Under the pieces are notes generated by a model, which worked only from the letters and a program-made list of their open reading frames with translations, was not told the DNA's origin and made no database searches. The position numbers were made by a program, and so were the translations under genes. A stretch of 47,069 nt of DNA from Gammaproteobacteria bacterium (GTDB lineage: Bacteria; Pseudomonadota; Gammaproteobacteria; Steroidobacterales; Rariloculaceae): assembly GCA_022826245.1 (NCBI GenBank), contig JAJDVG010000013.1, forward strand, positions 1 through 47,069, read 5' to 3'. Positions within the stretch are counted from its first letter, which is position 1, and each line of letters begins with the position of its first letter. Positions 15,645 through 23,882 of the stretch are shown here, piece after piece.

Positions 15645-17024
15645 TCACAGCGTAAACACCACGCCGAGTTCGCTGCGGTCGGCCACGCGCTCGAAACCCT
15701 CGACGACGCCGTCGAGCGGATACGTCGCCGTGATCACGGCGGCGGCGTCGATGGCGCCGCTTTCGATCATCGTGACGTAGCGCGGCGCGTCGCGCATCGG
15801 ATGCATCCCGCCCATCTGTCCGCCATGTATCGAGCGCGTGGACAGGCAGAAGCGCGCGGTGGGAAACGAAATCTCGCCCCGTTGTCCTGCCGCGAGCAGC
15901 GTCAGGTGTCCGCCACCGCGCGTGACGTCCCAGGACTGGCGGAGCGCGAGCAGCCCCGTCGGGTCGGGTCCGGGTTCGACGGCCGGCGGGAACAGATCTC
16001 CGCCTGAAGCTTCGATGACGAAATCCGCGCCGCCGTAGCGGTAGCCCGGACCGTAGCGGCCGCCGGCATCGAGGCGGTCCGTCGGGCCGTAGCACATCTC
16101 GCGCACGCGTTCGACGAGCGTGTCCGTGTCGACGTTGGGATCGAGCACCGTCGTGGCGCCGAGTTCGACGGCCTTCTCGCGGCGATAGGCGACCGGCTCG
16201 ATCACGATGATTTGCCCGGCCGACTGGCTCACCGCGCCCTGCACGGCGGCGAGGCCGATGGGTCCGGCGCCGAACACCACGACGTTCGAGCCCGGTTCGA
16301 CGCGCCCGTAGGTCAGCGTCGAGGAGAGTCCCGCGGCAAGCGTGTCGCCGAGCAGCGAGAGCTCCTCATCGGGCAGATCCGTGAAAAGCGGAATGCAGTA
16401 TTCCTCCATCGCGACCATCAACTCGCTCAGGCCGCCGATCGCGCCCTGCTGGATGACGCCGGTCCCGTCGGCCATGTCGGCGATCGGCTCGTTGAAGAGC
16501 TGACTGTTCAGGTAGTTGCAGGCTTCGGGATTGCCGTGCAGGCACTGGTAACACACGCCGCATTCGGGCGTGCCGCAAACGAGCACGCGATCTCCCTCGC
16601 GTACCCTGCGGACCTCGGCGCCGACCGCCTCGACGACGCCGAAACCCGAATGGTTCGGAATCGTCGGCGTCTCGTAGTCGCGGTCGCCAAGCACGCTGCG
16701 GGTAATGGTGTAGCAACCGCACGATGCGGTCGTGCGAACGAGCACCTGTCGCCGTCCGATCTCACGCAGGCGAAGGTCCTCGACAGAGCCTGTGGTGCCG
16801 CTGCGAACGAACGCCCGAAACGGTCTGCCGGCGACGCTGCCGGTCGCCACTGACGGCGCGTCCGTCTGCGCCTGCGCCCGGGCGGCCGTCAGCGTCGCCG
16901 CGGCCAGCGCCCCGGCCTTGAGCATCGAGCGGCGGGACAGGCCGCCGCTTTCGGCATTCGCGGTCCGCGCGATCGGATCGGAGCGTTCGCTGCACGTGTC
17001 CCCTTGCGTTGCTGAGTCGCTCAT
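15645..17024 (-). CDS. Tat-exported zinc-dependent alcohol dehydrogenase
   Basis: This is a 459-aa medium-chain dehydrogenase with an N-terminal Tat signal: LSRRSMLKAG around residue 30, then a hydrophobic AALAAATLTAARAQA stretch. The mature enzyme keeps the structural zinc loop, with cysteines in CGTPECGVCYQCLHGNPEAC, and a catalytic-site cysteine pair in ASCGCYTIT. The Rossmann motif is VVFGAGPIGLAAVQGA. Classical members oxidise alcohols with NAD(P)+, which is not normally available in the periplasm, so either a tightly bound cofactor is carried folded through Tat or the cofactor differs. ATG 17024. It is the last gene of the minus-strand catabolic block. Confidence 0.9.
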   Translation of the reverse strand: MSDSATQGDTCSERSDPIARTANAESGGLSRRSMLKAGALAAATLTAARAQAQTDAPSVATGSVAGRPFRAFVRSGTTGSVEDLRLREIGRRQVLVRTTASCGCYTITRSVLGDRDYETPTIPNHSGFGVVEAVGAEVRRVREGDRVLVCGTPECGVCYQCLHGNPEACNYLNSQLFNEPIADMADGTGVIQQGAIGGLSELMVAMEEYCIPLFTDLPDEELSLLGDTLAAGLSSTLTYGRVEPGSNVVVFGAGPIGLAAVQGAVSQSAGQIIVIEPVAYRREKAVELGATTVLDPNVDTDTLVERVREMCYGPTDRLDAGGRYGPGYRYGGADFVIEASGGDLFPPAVEPGPDPTGLLALRQSWDVTRGGGHLTLLAAGQRGEISFPTARFCLSTRSIHGGQMGGMHPMRDAPRYVTMIESGAIDAAAVITATYPLDGVVEGFERVADRSELGVVFTL

Positions 17025-17083
17025 TGCCTTTGCCTCTTGTGCTGTACGTACCGTGTCCGCACGATAGCATCATTCTCGTTCCC

Positions 17084-17099
17084 GCCCCGGTAACGGGGC
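17084..17099. terminator. candidate hairpin between two dehydrogenase genes
   Basis: GCCCCG-GTAA-CGGGGC is a perfect 6-bp GC stem with a 4-nt loop in the 148-bp gap between the quinone oxidoreductase stop (17173) and the alcohol dehydrogenase start (17024). There is no T-tract on either strand, so it is only a weak terminator candidate. Confidence 0.3.
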
Positions 17100-17172
17100 C
17101 GTGGATTTGCCGCGCTCCCCGGCCGGGTGTCCCGTTCGACGCCGCTTGCGTCCCGCATCGCCGCTGATCGAT

Positions 17173-18189
17173 TTACGGCAGAAGCACGACAGACCCGGAG
17201 ACACTTCTCGACTCAACATCCCGATGGGCCGAAGCGGCATCCTGGAGCGCATGGCGTCTGCCGATCTCGACTTCGAGGATGCCGGTCTTGAGCAACTCGA
17301 AGAGCTCTGCGCACGCCGAATGCAAGGCGGCCGGGTCGTCGATGTGGTGATGGAAGCCGGGGCGCGAGATCGAGAGCGAGCCCTTGCGGCTCAGCCGCAT
17401 GAGATCGATCGGCGGCGGATGTCCGGAGGCGTTGCCGTAGTTGACGATCGCGCCGAACGGTCGCGCGCAGTCCAGGGAGCGCTCGAGAGTATCGCGGCCC
17501 ACACCGTCGAACACGGCATCGACGCCTTTGGGAGCGAATGCCCTGGTCGCGGCGACGAAGTCTGTCTCCCTGTAGAGGATCGCGTGCGTGCAGCCGTGCC
17601 GGCTAGCGATGTTCGCCTTGTCCTGCGAACCGACGGTGCCTATGACGCGTGCTCCAAGATGCGTCGCCCATTGGGTGAGTACCAGGCCGACACCGCTCGC
17701 GGCGGCGTGGATGAGCACGGTGTCATCGTGTTTCGGGCGCCACACGCGGTTGACGATCATCGAGGCGGTCAATCCCTTGAGCAAAAATCCCGCAGCCTGT
17801 TCGTCGCCGATCGTGTCTGGCAGCGTCACGAGGCGCGCGGCCGGCACGTTGCGCGCTTCGGCGTACGCTCCGGTGTTTTCAAAGAACGGGCCGCCGACAC
17901 CCACGTAGGCGACTCGATCGCCGGGTCGGAGCCCCGTCACGCGCGGCCCAAGCGCTTCAACGATTCCTGCCGCCTCGTTGCCGGGAATCAGCGGAAACCG
18001 TTCCGGCTCGCTTCGATAGAAACCGCCGCGGCGCACGTTCACGTCCGAGAAGTTGACTGCAACTGCAGTGTGCCTGACGCGCACTTCGCCTTCCGCGGGT
18101 ATCGGAAGCTCAATGGACTCCCGGCACAACACCTCGGGACCGCCGTGCGCGTGCATTCGAATCGCATCGATTCGGATCGTGTCGCGCAT
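17173..18189 (-). CDS. quinone oxidoreductase / zinc-free medium-chain reductase
   Basis: This is a 338-aa cytoplasmic NAD(P)H-dependent MDR protein of the zeta-crystallin type. It starts with the GroES-like domain (GGPEVLCRESIELPIPAEGEVRVR, NFSDVNVRRG) and lacks the catalytic and structural zinc cysteines. The nucleotide motif VLIHAAASGVGLVLTQWA, with AxxGxVG, and the C-terminal half are as in quinone reductases. Probable role: reduction of a quinone or alpha,beta-unsaturated carbonyl. ATG 18189, 21 nt downstream of the bicupin stop, so cotranscribed with it. Confidence 0.92.
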   Translation of the reverse strand: MRDTIRIDAIRMHAHGGPEVLCRESIELPIPAEGEVRVRHTAVAVNFSDVNVRRGGFYRSEPERFPLIPGNEAAGIVEALGPRVTGLRPGDRVAYVGVGGPFFENTGAYAEARNVPAARLVTLPDTIGDEQAAGFLLKGLTASMIVNRVWRPKHDDTVLIHAAASGVGLVLTQWATHLGARVIGTVGSQDKANIASRHGCTHAILYRETDFVAATRAFAPKGVDAVFDGVGRDTLERSLDCARPFGAIVNYGNASGHPPPIDLMRLSRKGSLSISRPGFHHHIDDPAALHSACAELFELLKTGILEVEIGRRHALQDAASAHRDVESRSVSGSVVLLP

Positions 18190-18210
18190 TGGGTGTCTGC
18201 CGGACCGTGA

Positions 18211-19122
18211 TCACCGTGAGTCGGTACGCTTCTCCTGCAATTGCTCGGCGAAATACTCCCAGTCGCGGGCGAAGCGGTACGCGTGCCGAGCCGGCGGTTG
18301 TGGGGACTGCGTTTCGAGCCAGCGTACGCTCGTATCGCTGCGGTTGTAGAAGGCGTGCGTGCAGCCGACGCCAGCCCAGAGGAAATCGCCGGGCTGCATC
18401 AGGTACTTCTCGTCGTCAGCCCAGGCCTCGACCTCACCGTCGACGATGTAGTAGGCCTCTTCGAGCGGATGGTTGTGGGGGTGAACGCAGCCGTTCGGCT
18501 CGTACTCGACCATGAACATCGTGTGCAGCGCCGCGTCGAGCCGCTCGTCGACGAGCATCTTCATGGCCACGCCGCTGAAGACGATCGCCCCCGTCGCGAC
18601 GCTCGCCGAGACCCTGGGCGCGTCCGTGGTCTGCCGTGCGCGCAAGGCGTCGACGCTCATGTCGTCGTCGGCCATCCGGAACAGGTGCCTTGAGGTCGGG
18701 TCGCGGATGTCGAGCGGCTCTATGGGGATGTCGGGCGGCGGACCAAGAAAGTAGGTGTCGTCGGCAAAGTTCTCGCCTCGCGGCACCGGAGTGTTCATGT
18801 CGATCCACTTCGCCGTACCGCTCTCAGGACCCAGCCACGCCTGCGCCACGCCGACCGGGAGCAGTCCGCAAGCGCCCGGGCCGAGCCGCCACGCGCGCTC
18901 GCCGAGGATGAGCACGGGTTCCCCTTCGAGGACGTAGAAGCTCTTCTCGAAGGACTGCAGGTGCTGGTTCACATGACCGTCCGTGTCGAGTTCACAAAGG
19001 CCCCAGCCCGAGTGGACCGCGCCGCAATCCCGGTCGGAGAGCGCATGGCGTCGATATCCCGCGGCGTCTGCGGGAAACGCCCGCGTCGGCCGGATGTCGG
19101 CAGCCCTGATGAAGTGATGCAT
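18211..19122 (-). CDS. bicupin protein
   Basis: This is a 303-aa protein with two cupin barrels. The first spans about residues 35-110 (HVNQHLQSFEKSFYVLEGEP, GPGACGLLPVGVAQAW). The second spans about 200-280 and has a full metal motif, with histidines in GCVHPHNHPLEEAYYIVDGE and in GVGCTHAFYN. Only the second looks fully metal-liganded. The arrangement resembles ureidoglycine aminohydrolase and gentisate-type bicupins, but no specific substrate can be assigned. It lies between the TRAP transporter and the quinone oxidoreductase in one direction, so it probably acts on the imported acid. ATG 19122. Confidence 0.88.
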   Translation of the reverse strand: MHHFIRAADIRPTRAFPADAAGYRRHALSDRDCGAVHSGWGLCELDTDGHVNQHLQSFEKSFYVLEGEPVLILGERAWRLGPGACGLLPVGVAQAWLGPESGTAKWIDMNTPVPRGENFADDTYFLGPPPDIPIEPLDIRDPTSRHLFRMADDDMSVDALRARQTTDAPRVSASVATGAIVFSGVAMKMLVDERLDAALHTMFMVEYEPNGCVHPHNHPLEEAYYIVDGEVEAWADDEKYLMQPGDFLWAGVGCTHAFYNRSDTSVRWLETQSPQPPARHAYRFARDWEYFAEQLQEKRTDSR

Positions 19123-19156
19123 GTTCTGTCTCCGTTTCTCGCGCGTCAGTTGCGAT

Positions 19157-20440
19157 TCAGCGGCCCAGCATGAGCTCCGGCAGGAAGAGCGATATCTGCG
19201 GAACGTAGGTGACGAGCACGAGAAACGCCAGCAACAGCACGAGCCACGGCAGGCTCGCCCGGATCACCTGCGTCAGCGAAAGGTTGGATACGCCGCTCGC
19301 GACGAAGAGATTCAGGCCCACGGGCGGCGTCACCATGCCGATTTCCATGTTCACGACCATGATAATGCCGAGGTGAACCGGGTCGATACCGAGACCGATC
19401 GCGAGCGGAAAGATGATCGGCGCGAGAATCAGGACCACGGAGGTCGGATCCATGAGGTTGCCCGCGACGAGCAGTATGAGGTTGACGAGAATCAGAAACG
19501 CCCAGGGCGGCAGTTCGGCGGCGAGCACGGCGGCCGAAATCCCCTGCGGGATCTGCTCGGTGGTCAGCACGAAAGCGAAAACGTAGGCGTTGGCGACGAT
19601 GAACATGAGCATCGTGGTCGTGCGTGCGCCCTGGACGAGCACGGCCGGGATCTGCCGGAATCCGATGTCGCGATAGACGACGACCGCGACGATGAGCGCA
19701 TAGACGGCCGAGACCGCGGCGGCTTCCGTCGGCGTGAAGACGCCGCCGTAGATCCCGCCGAGCACGATGACGATGAGCAGCAGGCCCCAGAAGGCTTCGC
19801 GGCCCGTGCGCAGCACTTCGCGCCAGCTCGTTGCGCCGGCTTTCGGCACGTGCTCACGCCCGCCCCGAAAGTAGATCGTCGTCATCATCGCGAGCGTCAG
19901 AAGCAGTCCCGGAATCACGCCCGCGATGAAGAGCGCGCCCACCGAGGTTTCCGTGATCGCGCCGTAGACGACCATGACGATCGAGGGCGGAATCAGGATT
20001 CCGAGCGTGCCGGCGTTGGTCACGACGCCCGTGGCGTATTCGCGGCGGTAGCCGGCGCTGACCATGCCCGCGATCGTGATCGAGCCGACCGCGACGACCG
20101 TTGCGGGCGACGAACCCGAGACGGCCGCAAACAGCATGCAGGCGAGCACCGATCCCATCGCGAGACCGCCGCGTATCCATCCCGTGATCGCCGTCGCGAA
20201 GTCGATGAGCCGGCGCGCGACGCCGCCGGTCGTCAGAAAGGTGCCGGCCAGGATGAAGAACGGTACGGCGAGCAGCGGATAGACTTCTGTCGCGTGGTTG
20301 AATCTCTGGGCGAGAGACAGCAGCGACTGATCGCCGAAAAGCGCAAGCGTCAGCACGCTCGCAAGACCCAGCGACATCGCCACCGGCACGCGCATGGCGA
20401 GAAAGACCAGCAGCGAGCCGATCAGGAAGGTGACCGTCAT
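19157..20440 (-). CDS. dctM: TRAP transporter large permease DctM
   Basis: This is a 427-aa inner-membrane protein with about twelve hydrophobic segments, the standard DctM length. Typical stretches are VPFFILAGTFLTTGGVARRLIDF near residue 60, SGSSPATVVAVGSITI, TLGILIPPSIVMVVYGAITE and the second-half NLMDPTSVVLILAPIIFPLA followed by NMEIGMVTPPVGLNLFV. It is the Na+-coupled transport subunit. Its ATG overlaps the dctQ stop by four bases (ATGA), so translation is coupled. Confidence 0.96.
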   Translation of the reverse strand: MTVTFLIGSLLVFLAMRVPVAMSLGLASVLTLALFGDQSLLSLAQRFNHATEVYPLLAVPFFILAGTFLTTGGVARRLIDFATAITGWIRGGLAMGSVLACMLFAAVSGSSPATVVAVGSITIAGMVSAGYRREYATGVVTNAGTLGILIPPSIVMVVYGAITETSVGALFIAGVIPGLLLTLAMMTTIYFRGGREHVPKAGATSWREVLRTGREAFWGLLLIVIVLGGIYGGVFTPTEAAAVSAVYALIVAVVVYRDIGFRQIPAVLVQGARTTTMLMFIVANAYVFAFVLTTEQIPQGISAAVLAAELPPWAFLILVNLILLVAGNLMDPTSVVLILAPIIFPLAIGLGIDPVHLGIIMVVNMEIGMVTPPVGLNLFVASGVSNLSLTQVIRASLPWLVLLLAFLVLVTYVPQISLFLPELMLGR

Positions 20441-21045
20441 CGCTGCTTCGCCTCGTCGTCGCCGCTCGAACCTGCGCCAGCGTCAGAGACCGCCTCGCCT
20501 GCCGTGTCACGCGGCTCACCCTCGGCTCGCACCGCCGGTTCCTCGGCCCGATGTCCGAGCGGGCCGCGTGTGCGTTTCCATATCCCGAACGCCGCCTGGC
20601 CGAGCCTGAGTCCGAGCAGCGCGAAGCCGATCGGCAACGACGACAGCAGCACCCAGCGCGGCAGGGGAATGTCGTGGGCGAGGCTGCCAAAGTCGTAGAG
20701 CCGCTGCACCAGCGTGAAGCTGCCGGAAAACATCAGTACGGCGTAGAGCAGGCTGACACCGACGGCCGCAAGTGCGACGAGCCTCTGGACCCGCGGCGTC
20801 AGGCGCTCCGTGACGAACTCGACGGCGATGTGGCTGTCGGTGCGAATTCCGATCGAGATGCCGACGAGCACCAGCCAACTGAAGAGATAAATCGTCCCCT
20901 CGAGCAGCCAGATCAGGCCCGTGTCGAAGACGTAGCGCAACACGACCTGGCTGAAGGTCAGCAGGGTCATGATGGCGAGGAACGCCGCGGTGAGGAACTC
21001 CTCGAGGCGGTCCAGCGCGCGATTGAGAGAACGCGTGATCGTCAT
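20437..21045 (-). CDS. dctQ: TRAP transporter small permease DctQ
   Basis: This is a 202-aa membrane protein with four hydrophobic segments in the first 160 residues, including the DctQ hallmark between TM1 and TM3: FSQVVLRYVFDTGLIWLLEG and SWLVLVGISIGIRTDSHIAVEF. Beyond residue 165 there is a hydrophilic tail of about 35 residues, rich in Glu, Ala and Asp, longer than in most DctQ proteins. It lies between the binding protein gene (194 bp upstream) and dctM (4-base overlap). ATG 21045. Confidence 0.93.
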   Translation of the reverse strand: MTITRSLNRALDRLEEFLTAAFLAIMTLLTFSQVVLRYVFDTGLIWLLEGTIYLFSWLVLVGISIGIRTDSHIAVEFVTERLTPRVQRLVALAAVGVSLLYAVLMFSGSFTLVQRLYDFGSLAHDIPLPRWVLLSSLPIGFALLGLRLGQAAFGIWKRTRGPLGHRAEEPAVRAEGEPRDTAGEAVSDAGAGSSGDDEAKQR

Positions 21046-21239
21046 CCGGAACGTTCCGACTGCATGGCCTCCAACCTCGATCCAGTCACTGGAAGCGATC
21101 TTGAGGCTTTGGGAGCTACCGAGTCAGTCGACATCCCTGCGCGCGCGGAATCCGCACTGCCCTGCGAAGGTCGACTGTATGCAGGACGATCCGCGTCGGC
21201 CGGCGCTCCTGCGGGCGCGGGATCATCTCCTGGCGTCGC

Positions 21240-22223
21240 TCAGTGCCCGGCCGCGCCGGCAGCTTCAAGCACTTCCGCGCCGATGTCGTCGGCGAACATG
21301 TCCCAGACCGGCCGCATGGCGGCGCGCCATTGTTCGCGTTCATCGGGCGTGAGTGCGATCAGCGTATTGCGGCCGGAGGCGACGATGTCGGCGCGCGCCT
21401 CATCGTTGATCGCTACGGCGGTCGTGTTCACGAACTGCGTGGCTTCGGCCAGCGATTGTTCGAGGACGTTGCGAACATCCTCGGGCAGGCCGCGCCAATG
21501 GTCGGGATTCACGGCGACGAAATAGCCGATGTAGCCGTGATTCGTCTCGGTGATGAATTCCTGTACTTCGTAGAACTTGCTCGCGTAGATGTTCGACCAG
21601 GTATTCTCCTGGGCGTCGACGGCGCCCATCTGCAGAGCCTGGTAGACCTCCGAAAACGGCATCTTCTGCGGGTTGCCGCCGATCGCCCGGATCTGCTCGA
21701 GCAGCACGTCGGAATCCATGATGCGGAACTCGAGCCCGTCGGCGTCCGCGGGTACACGCAGCGGCGTGCCGGCCGTGAGCTGCTTCGTACCGTTGTGCCA
21801 GTAGGTCAGTCCCAGCAGGCCGCGGCCTTCGAGTTCCCTGAGCAGTTCCTGGCCGACCGCGCCGTTCTGGAACGCCTCGACCTGCTCCATGTCGGCGAAC
21901 AGGAAAGGCAGATCGAAGACCTGGAAACGCTTCGTCAACCGGTCGAGCTTCGACAGCGAGATCGCGATCATCTGGATCTCGCCAAAGGCCAAGGCTTCAA
22001 GCGAGGCCTGGTCGTTGATCAGGCTGCTCGACGGATAGACTTCGACGGTAACCCGCCCCGGCAGGCGTTCCTCGACGAGTTGCTTGAAATAATCCGCGCC
22101 CTGGCCCTTCGGAGTCGTGGGCGCGAGATCGTGCGGGAACTTGATGATGATGGACTGGGATAGCGCCATGCCGGGCATGGCTGCGAGAGCGAGCCAGACT
22201 ACCGTCAGAATTGCCTTTCTCAT
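21240..22223 (-). CDS. dctP: TRAP transporter substrate-binding protein DctP
   Basis: This is a 327-aa periplasmic receptor with a signal peptide (KAILTVVWLALAAMPGMALS). The mature protein follows the DctP pattern of C4-dicarboxylate receptors: FPHDLAPTTPKGQGADYFK, the substrate-carboxylate-binding arginine in GLEFRIMDSDV, and PFSEVYQALQMGAVDAQENT with NHGYIGYFV after it. The closeness to the DctP motif order favours a C4-dicarboxylate or similar hydroxy acid as ligand, an inference from family pattern. The 194 bp between its stop and dctQ show nothing recognisable. ATG 22223. Confidence 0.95.
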   Translation of the reverse strand: MRKAILTVVWLALAAMPGMALSQSIIIKFPHDLAPTTPKGQGADYFKQLVEERLPGRVTVEVYPSSSLINDQASLEALAFGEIQMIAISLSKLDRLTKRFQVFDLPFLFADMEQVEAFQNGAVGQELLRELEGRGLLGLTYWHNGTKQLTAGTPLRVPADADGLEFRIMDSDVLLEQIRAIGGNPQKMPFSEVYQALQMGAVDAQENTWSNIYASKFYEVQEFITETNHGYIGYFVAVNPDHWRGLPEDVRNVLEQSLAEATQFVNTTAVAINDEARADIVASGRNTLIALTPDEREQWRAAMRPVWDMFADDIGAEVLEAAGAAGH

Positions 22224-22334
22224 CGTTCGTCCCCTCGGTTGATGCGTGCTTCGTTCGTCAATGTCGTCGTCGGCCGCAGTCCTGATTGTTCCGTTCAGGT
22301 CAATGCATGCCGCGGCGATCCTCGCGTTCTGCCG

Positions 22335-22781
22335 CTAGGATAACGCCGCGGCGCCCGCGTCGGCGCAAACCTCATCTTCGGCGCTCGATCCTCCGGAAAC
22401 GCCGAGCGCACCGATCAGTTTACCGTCAACAATGATCGGCAGGCCGCCCTCGACGGGAATGGCATCCTTGAGGCGCAGCACGAGCAGCCCGTCGCCGCCG
22501 CTCGCCAGACGCTCCTGGAAGGTCTGCGTCGGGCGCTTGAAGATCGCCGCCGAGCGGGCCTTCGACTCGGCGATGGCGATGCTGCCGACCTGGGTCTGGT
22601 CCATCTTCTCCAGATACACAAGATAGCCGCCCGGGTCGACGATTGCGATGACCATCGTCCAGCCATTCGCGTGCGCCGGCGCCAATGCCGCCTCGGCGAC
22701 CCGCTTCGCCTGCGCCAGCGTGATCGACGGCCCGTAGGGCGGCAGCTTCGGTCCGGCCACCGGAGGCTTGTCCGTGCTCAT
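22335..22781 (-). CDS. GlcG/HbpS family protein
   Basis: This is a 148-aa single-domain protein of the DUF336 family. Recognised are LAQAKRVAEAALAPAHANGW, VIAIVDPGGYLVYLEKMDQT, AIAESKARSAAIFKRPT and the C-terminal GGLPIIVDGKLIGALGVSGG. Members include heme-binding HbpS and GlcG of glycolate operons; many lie next to hydroxyacid dehydrogenases, as here. The biochemical role is uncertain. Its ATG overlaps the stop of the upstream dehydrogenase by four bases, so the two are cotranslated. Confidence 0.93.
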   Translation of the reverse strand: MSTDKPPVAGPKLPPYGPSITLAQAKRVAEAALAPAHANGWTMVIAIVDPGGYLVYLEKMDQTQVGSIAIAESKARSAAIFKRPTQTFQERLASGGDGLLVLRLKDAIPVEGGLPIIVDGKLIGALGVSGGSSAEDEVCADAGAAALS

Positions 22782-23695
22782 GTCGCGCTTGCCTCCCTTC
22801 CGAGTGTGTCGTCGGTCGTCTGTCCGCCGAGCCGGCGGTACACCTGGTGGGCGACGACGAAGTCGTTGCGGTCGATGCCGAGACCGCGGCAGGCGTTCAT
22901 GAGTTCGTTCGCGGCGGCGGCGAGCGGCACGGGGCTGCCGGACTTTCGCGCCATTTCGAGCACGAGCAGCATGTCCTTCTGCTGCAGCGTCACGTCGGCG
23001 AGCGGCACATCGGGCATCTGGCCTTCGAGGATGAACGGACCGCGATAGCCGAGTACGGGCGCCGCGGTCACGCTCTTGAGGAACGCATCGAGCGCGATGT
23101 CCCGATCGACGCCGCCTTTCTCGGCGAGCGCCATGGCCTCGCCGAAGGCGATGACCTCGACCATGAGCAGCGCGTTGACGGCGAGCTTCATGACGTGGGC
23201 CTGGCCGCTCGCGCCGATGTAGGTCACTTTCGGTCCGATCGCGCGCAGAACGGGTTCGACACGCTCGAACGCTTCCCGGTCGCCGCCGATCATGAACGAG
23301 GCATTGCCCTGCTCGACGGTGACCGGGCTGCCCGACAACGGCGCGTCGAGCATCGCGAGACCCCGTTTGGCGAACTCGGCCGAGAGCGAACGCGTAATGT
23401 CGGGCGCGATCGTGCCCATGTCGATGTAGATGCCGCCCGGCTCGAGCCCCGAAATGACGCCGTCCTCGCCGAGCGCGACGGACCGTACGGCCTCGCCGTC
23501 AGTCACGATCGAGAAGACGACATCCGATGCCGCGGACACCGCCGCCGGCGTGTCGGCCCAGCGCATGCCTTGCTCGAGCAGCGGCGCCGCCTTTCCGGCG
23601 GTCCTGTTCCAGCCCGTGACCCGGTAGCCGGCCGCGAGCAGGCGCGGGACGATGACCTGGCCCATGGCGCCGAGGCCGATAAAGCCGATGTTCAA
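22778..23695 (-). CDS. NAD(P)-dependent beta-hydroxyacid dehydrogenase
   Basis: This is a 305-aa member of the 3-hydroxyisobutyrate / tartronate-semialdehyde reductase family. The N-terminal Rossmann motif is IGFIGLGAMGQVIVPRLLAAG. The substrate loop is DAPLSGSPVTVEQGNASFMIGG, and the catalytic lysine lies in GQAHVMKLAVNALL (K about 171). Its start appears to be TTG 23695, preceded by a GGGGAA Shine-Dalgarno, because the family begins directly at MxIGFIGLG and no ATG or GTG fits. It is the first gene of the catabolic block, followed by a GlcG-like gene and the TRAP genes; oxidation of an imported hydroxy acid or reduction of a semialdehyde is likely. Confidence 0.93.
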   Translation of the reverse strand: MNIGFIGLGAMGQVIVPRLLAAGYRVTGWNRTAGKAAPLLEQGMRWADTPAAVSAASDVVFSIVTDGEAVRSVALGEDGVISGLEPGGIYIDMGTIAPDITRSLSAEFAKRGLAMLDAPLSGSPVTVEQGNASFMIGGDREAFERVEPVLRAIGPKVTYIGASGQAHVMKLAVNALLMVEVIAFGEAMALAEKGGVDRDIALDAFLKSVTAAPVLGYRGPFILEGQMPDVPLADVTLQQKDMLLVLEMARKSGSPVPLAAAANELMNACRGLGIDRNDFVVAHQVYRRLGGQTTDDTLGREASAT

Positions 23696-23882
23696 TACGA
23701 GTTCCCCGTCGCTTGAAATCCCGTGCGGTCGGCGTTTGCGGCCGCAGGCTGTGGCTCAGGGTGGATGGCTGAGCGCGGCTGCGGGCGGTTCGGCCGATCG
23801 CGCCGGGTGACTATACCCGAAAGCGCTTCCAGGGCGGCCCGGCTTCGACTTCCCGTACCGCAGGATGGTGCCGGACGGTCCT

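Noticed and set aside
19121..20698. A 525-codon plus-strand frame opposite dctM/dctQ
   Set aside because: Antisense to two recognised TRAP permease genes; its sequence is rich in Arg, His, Asp and Gln with no domain.
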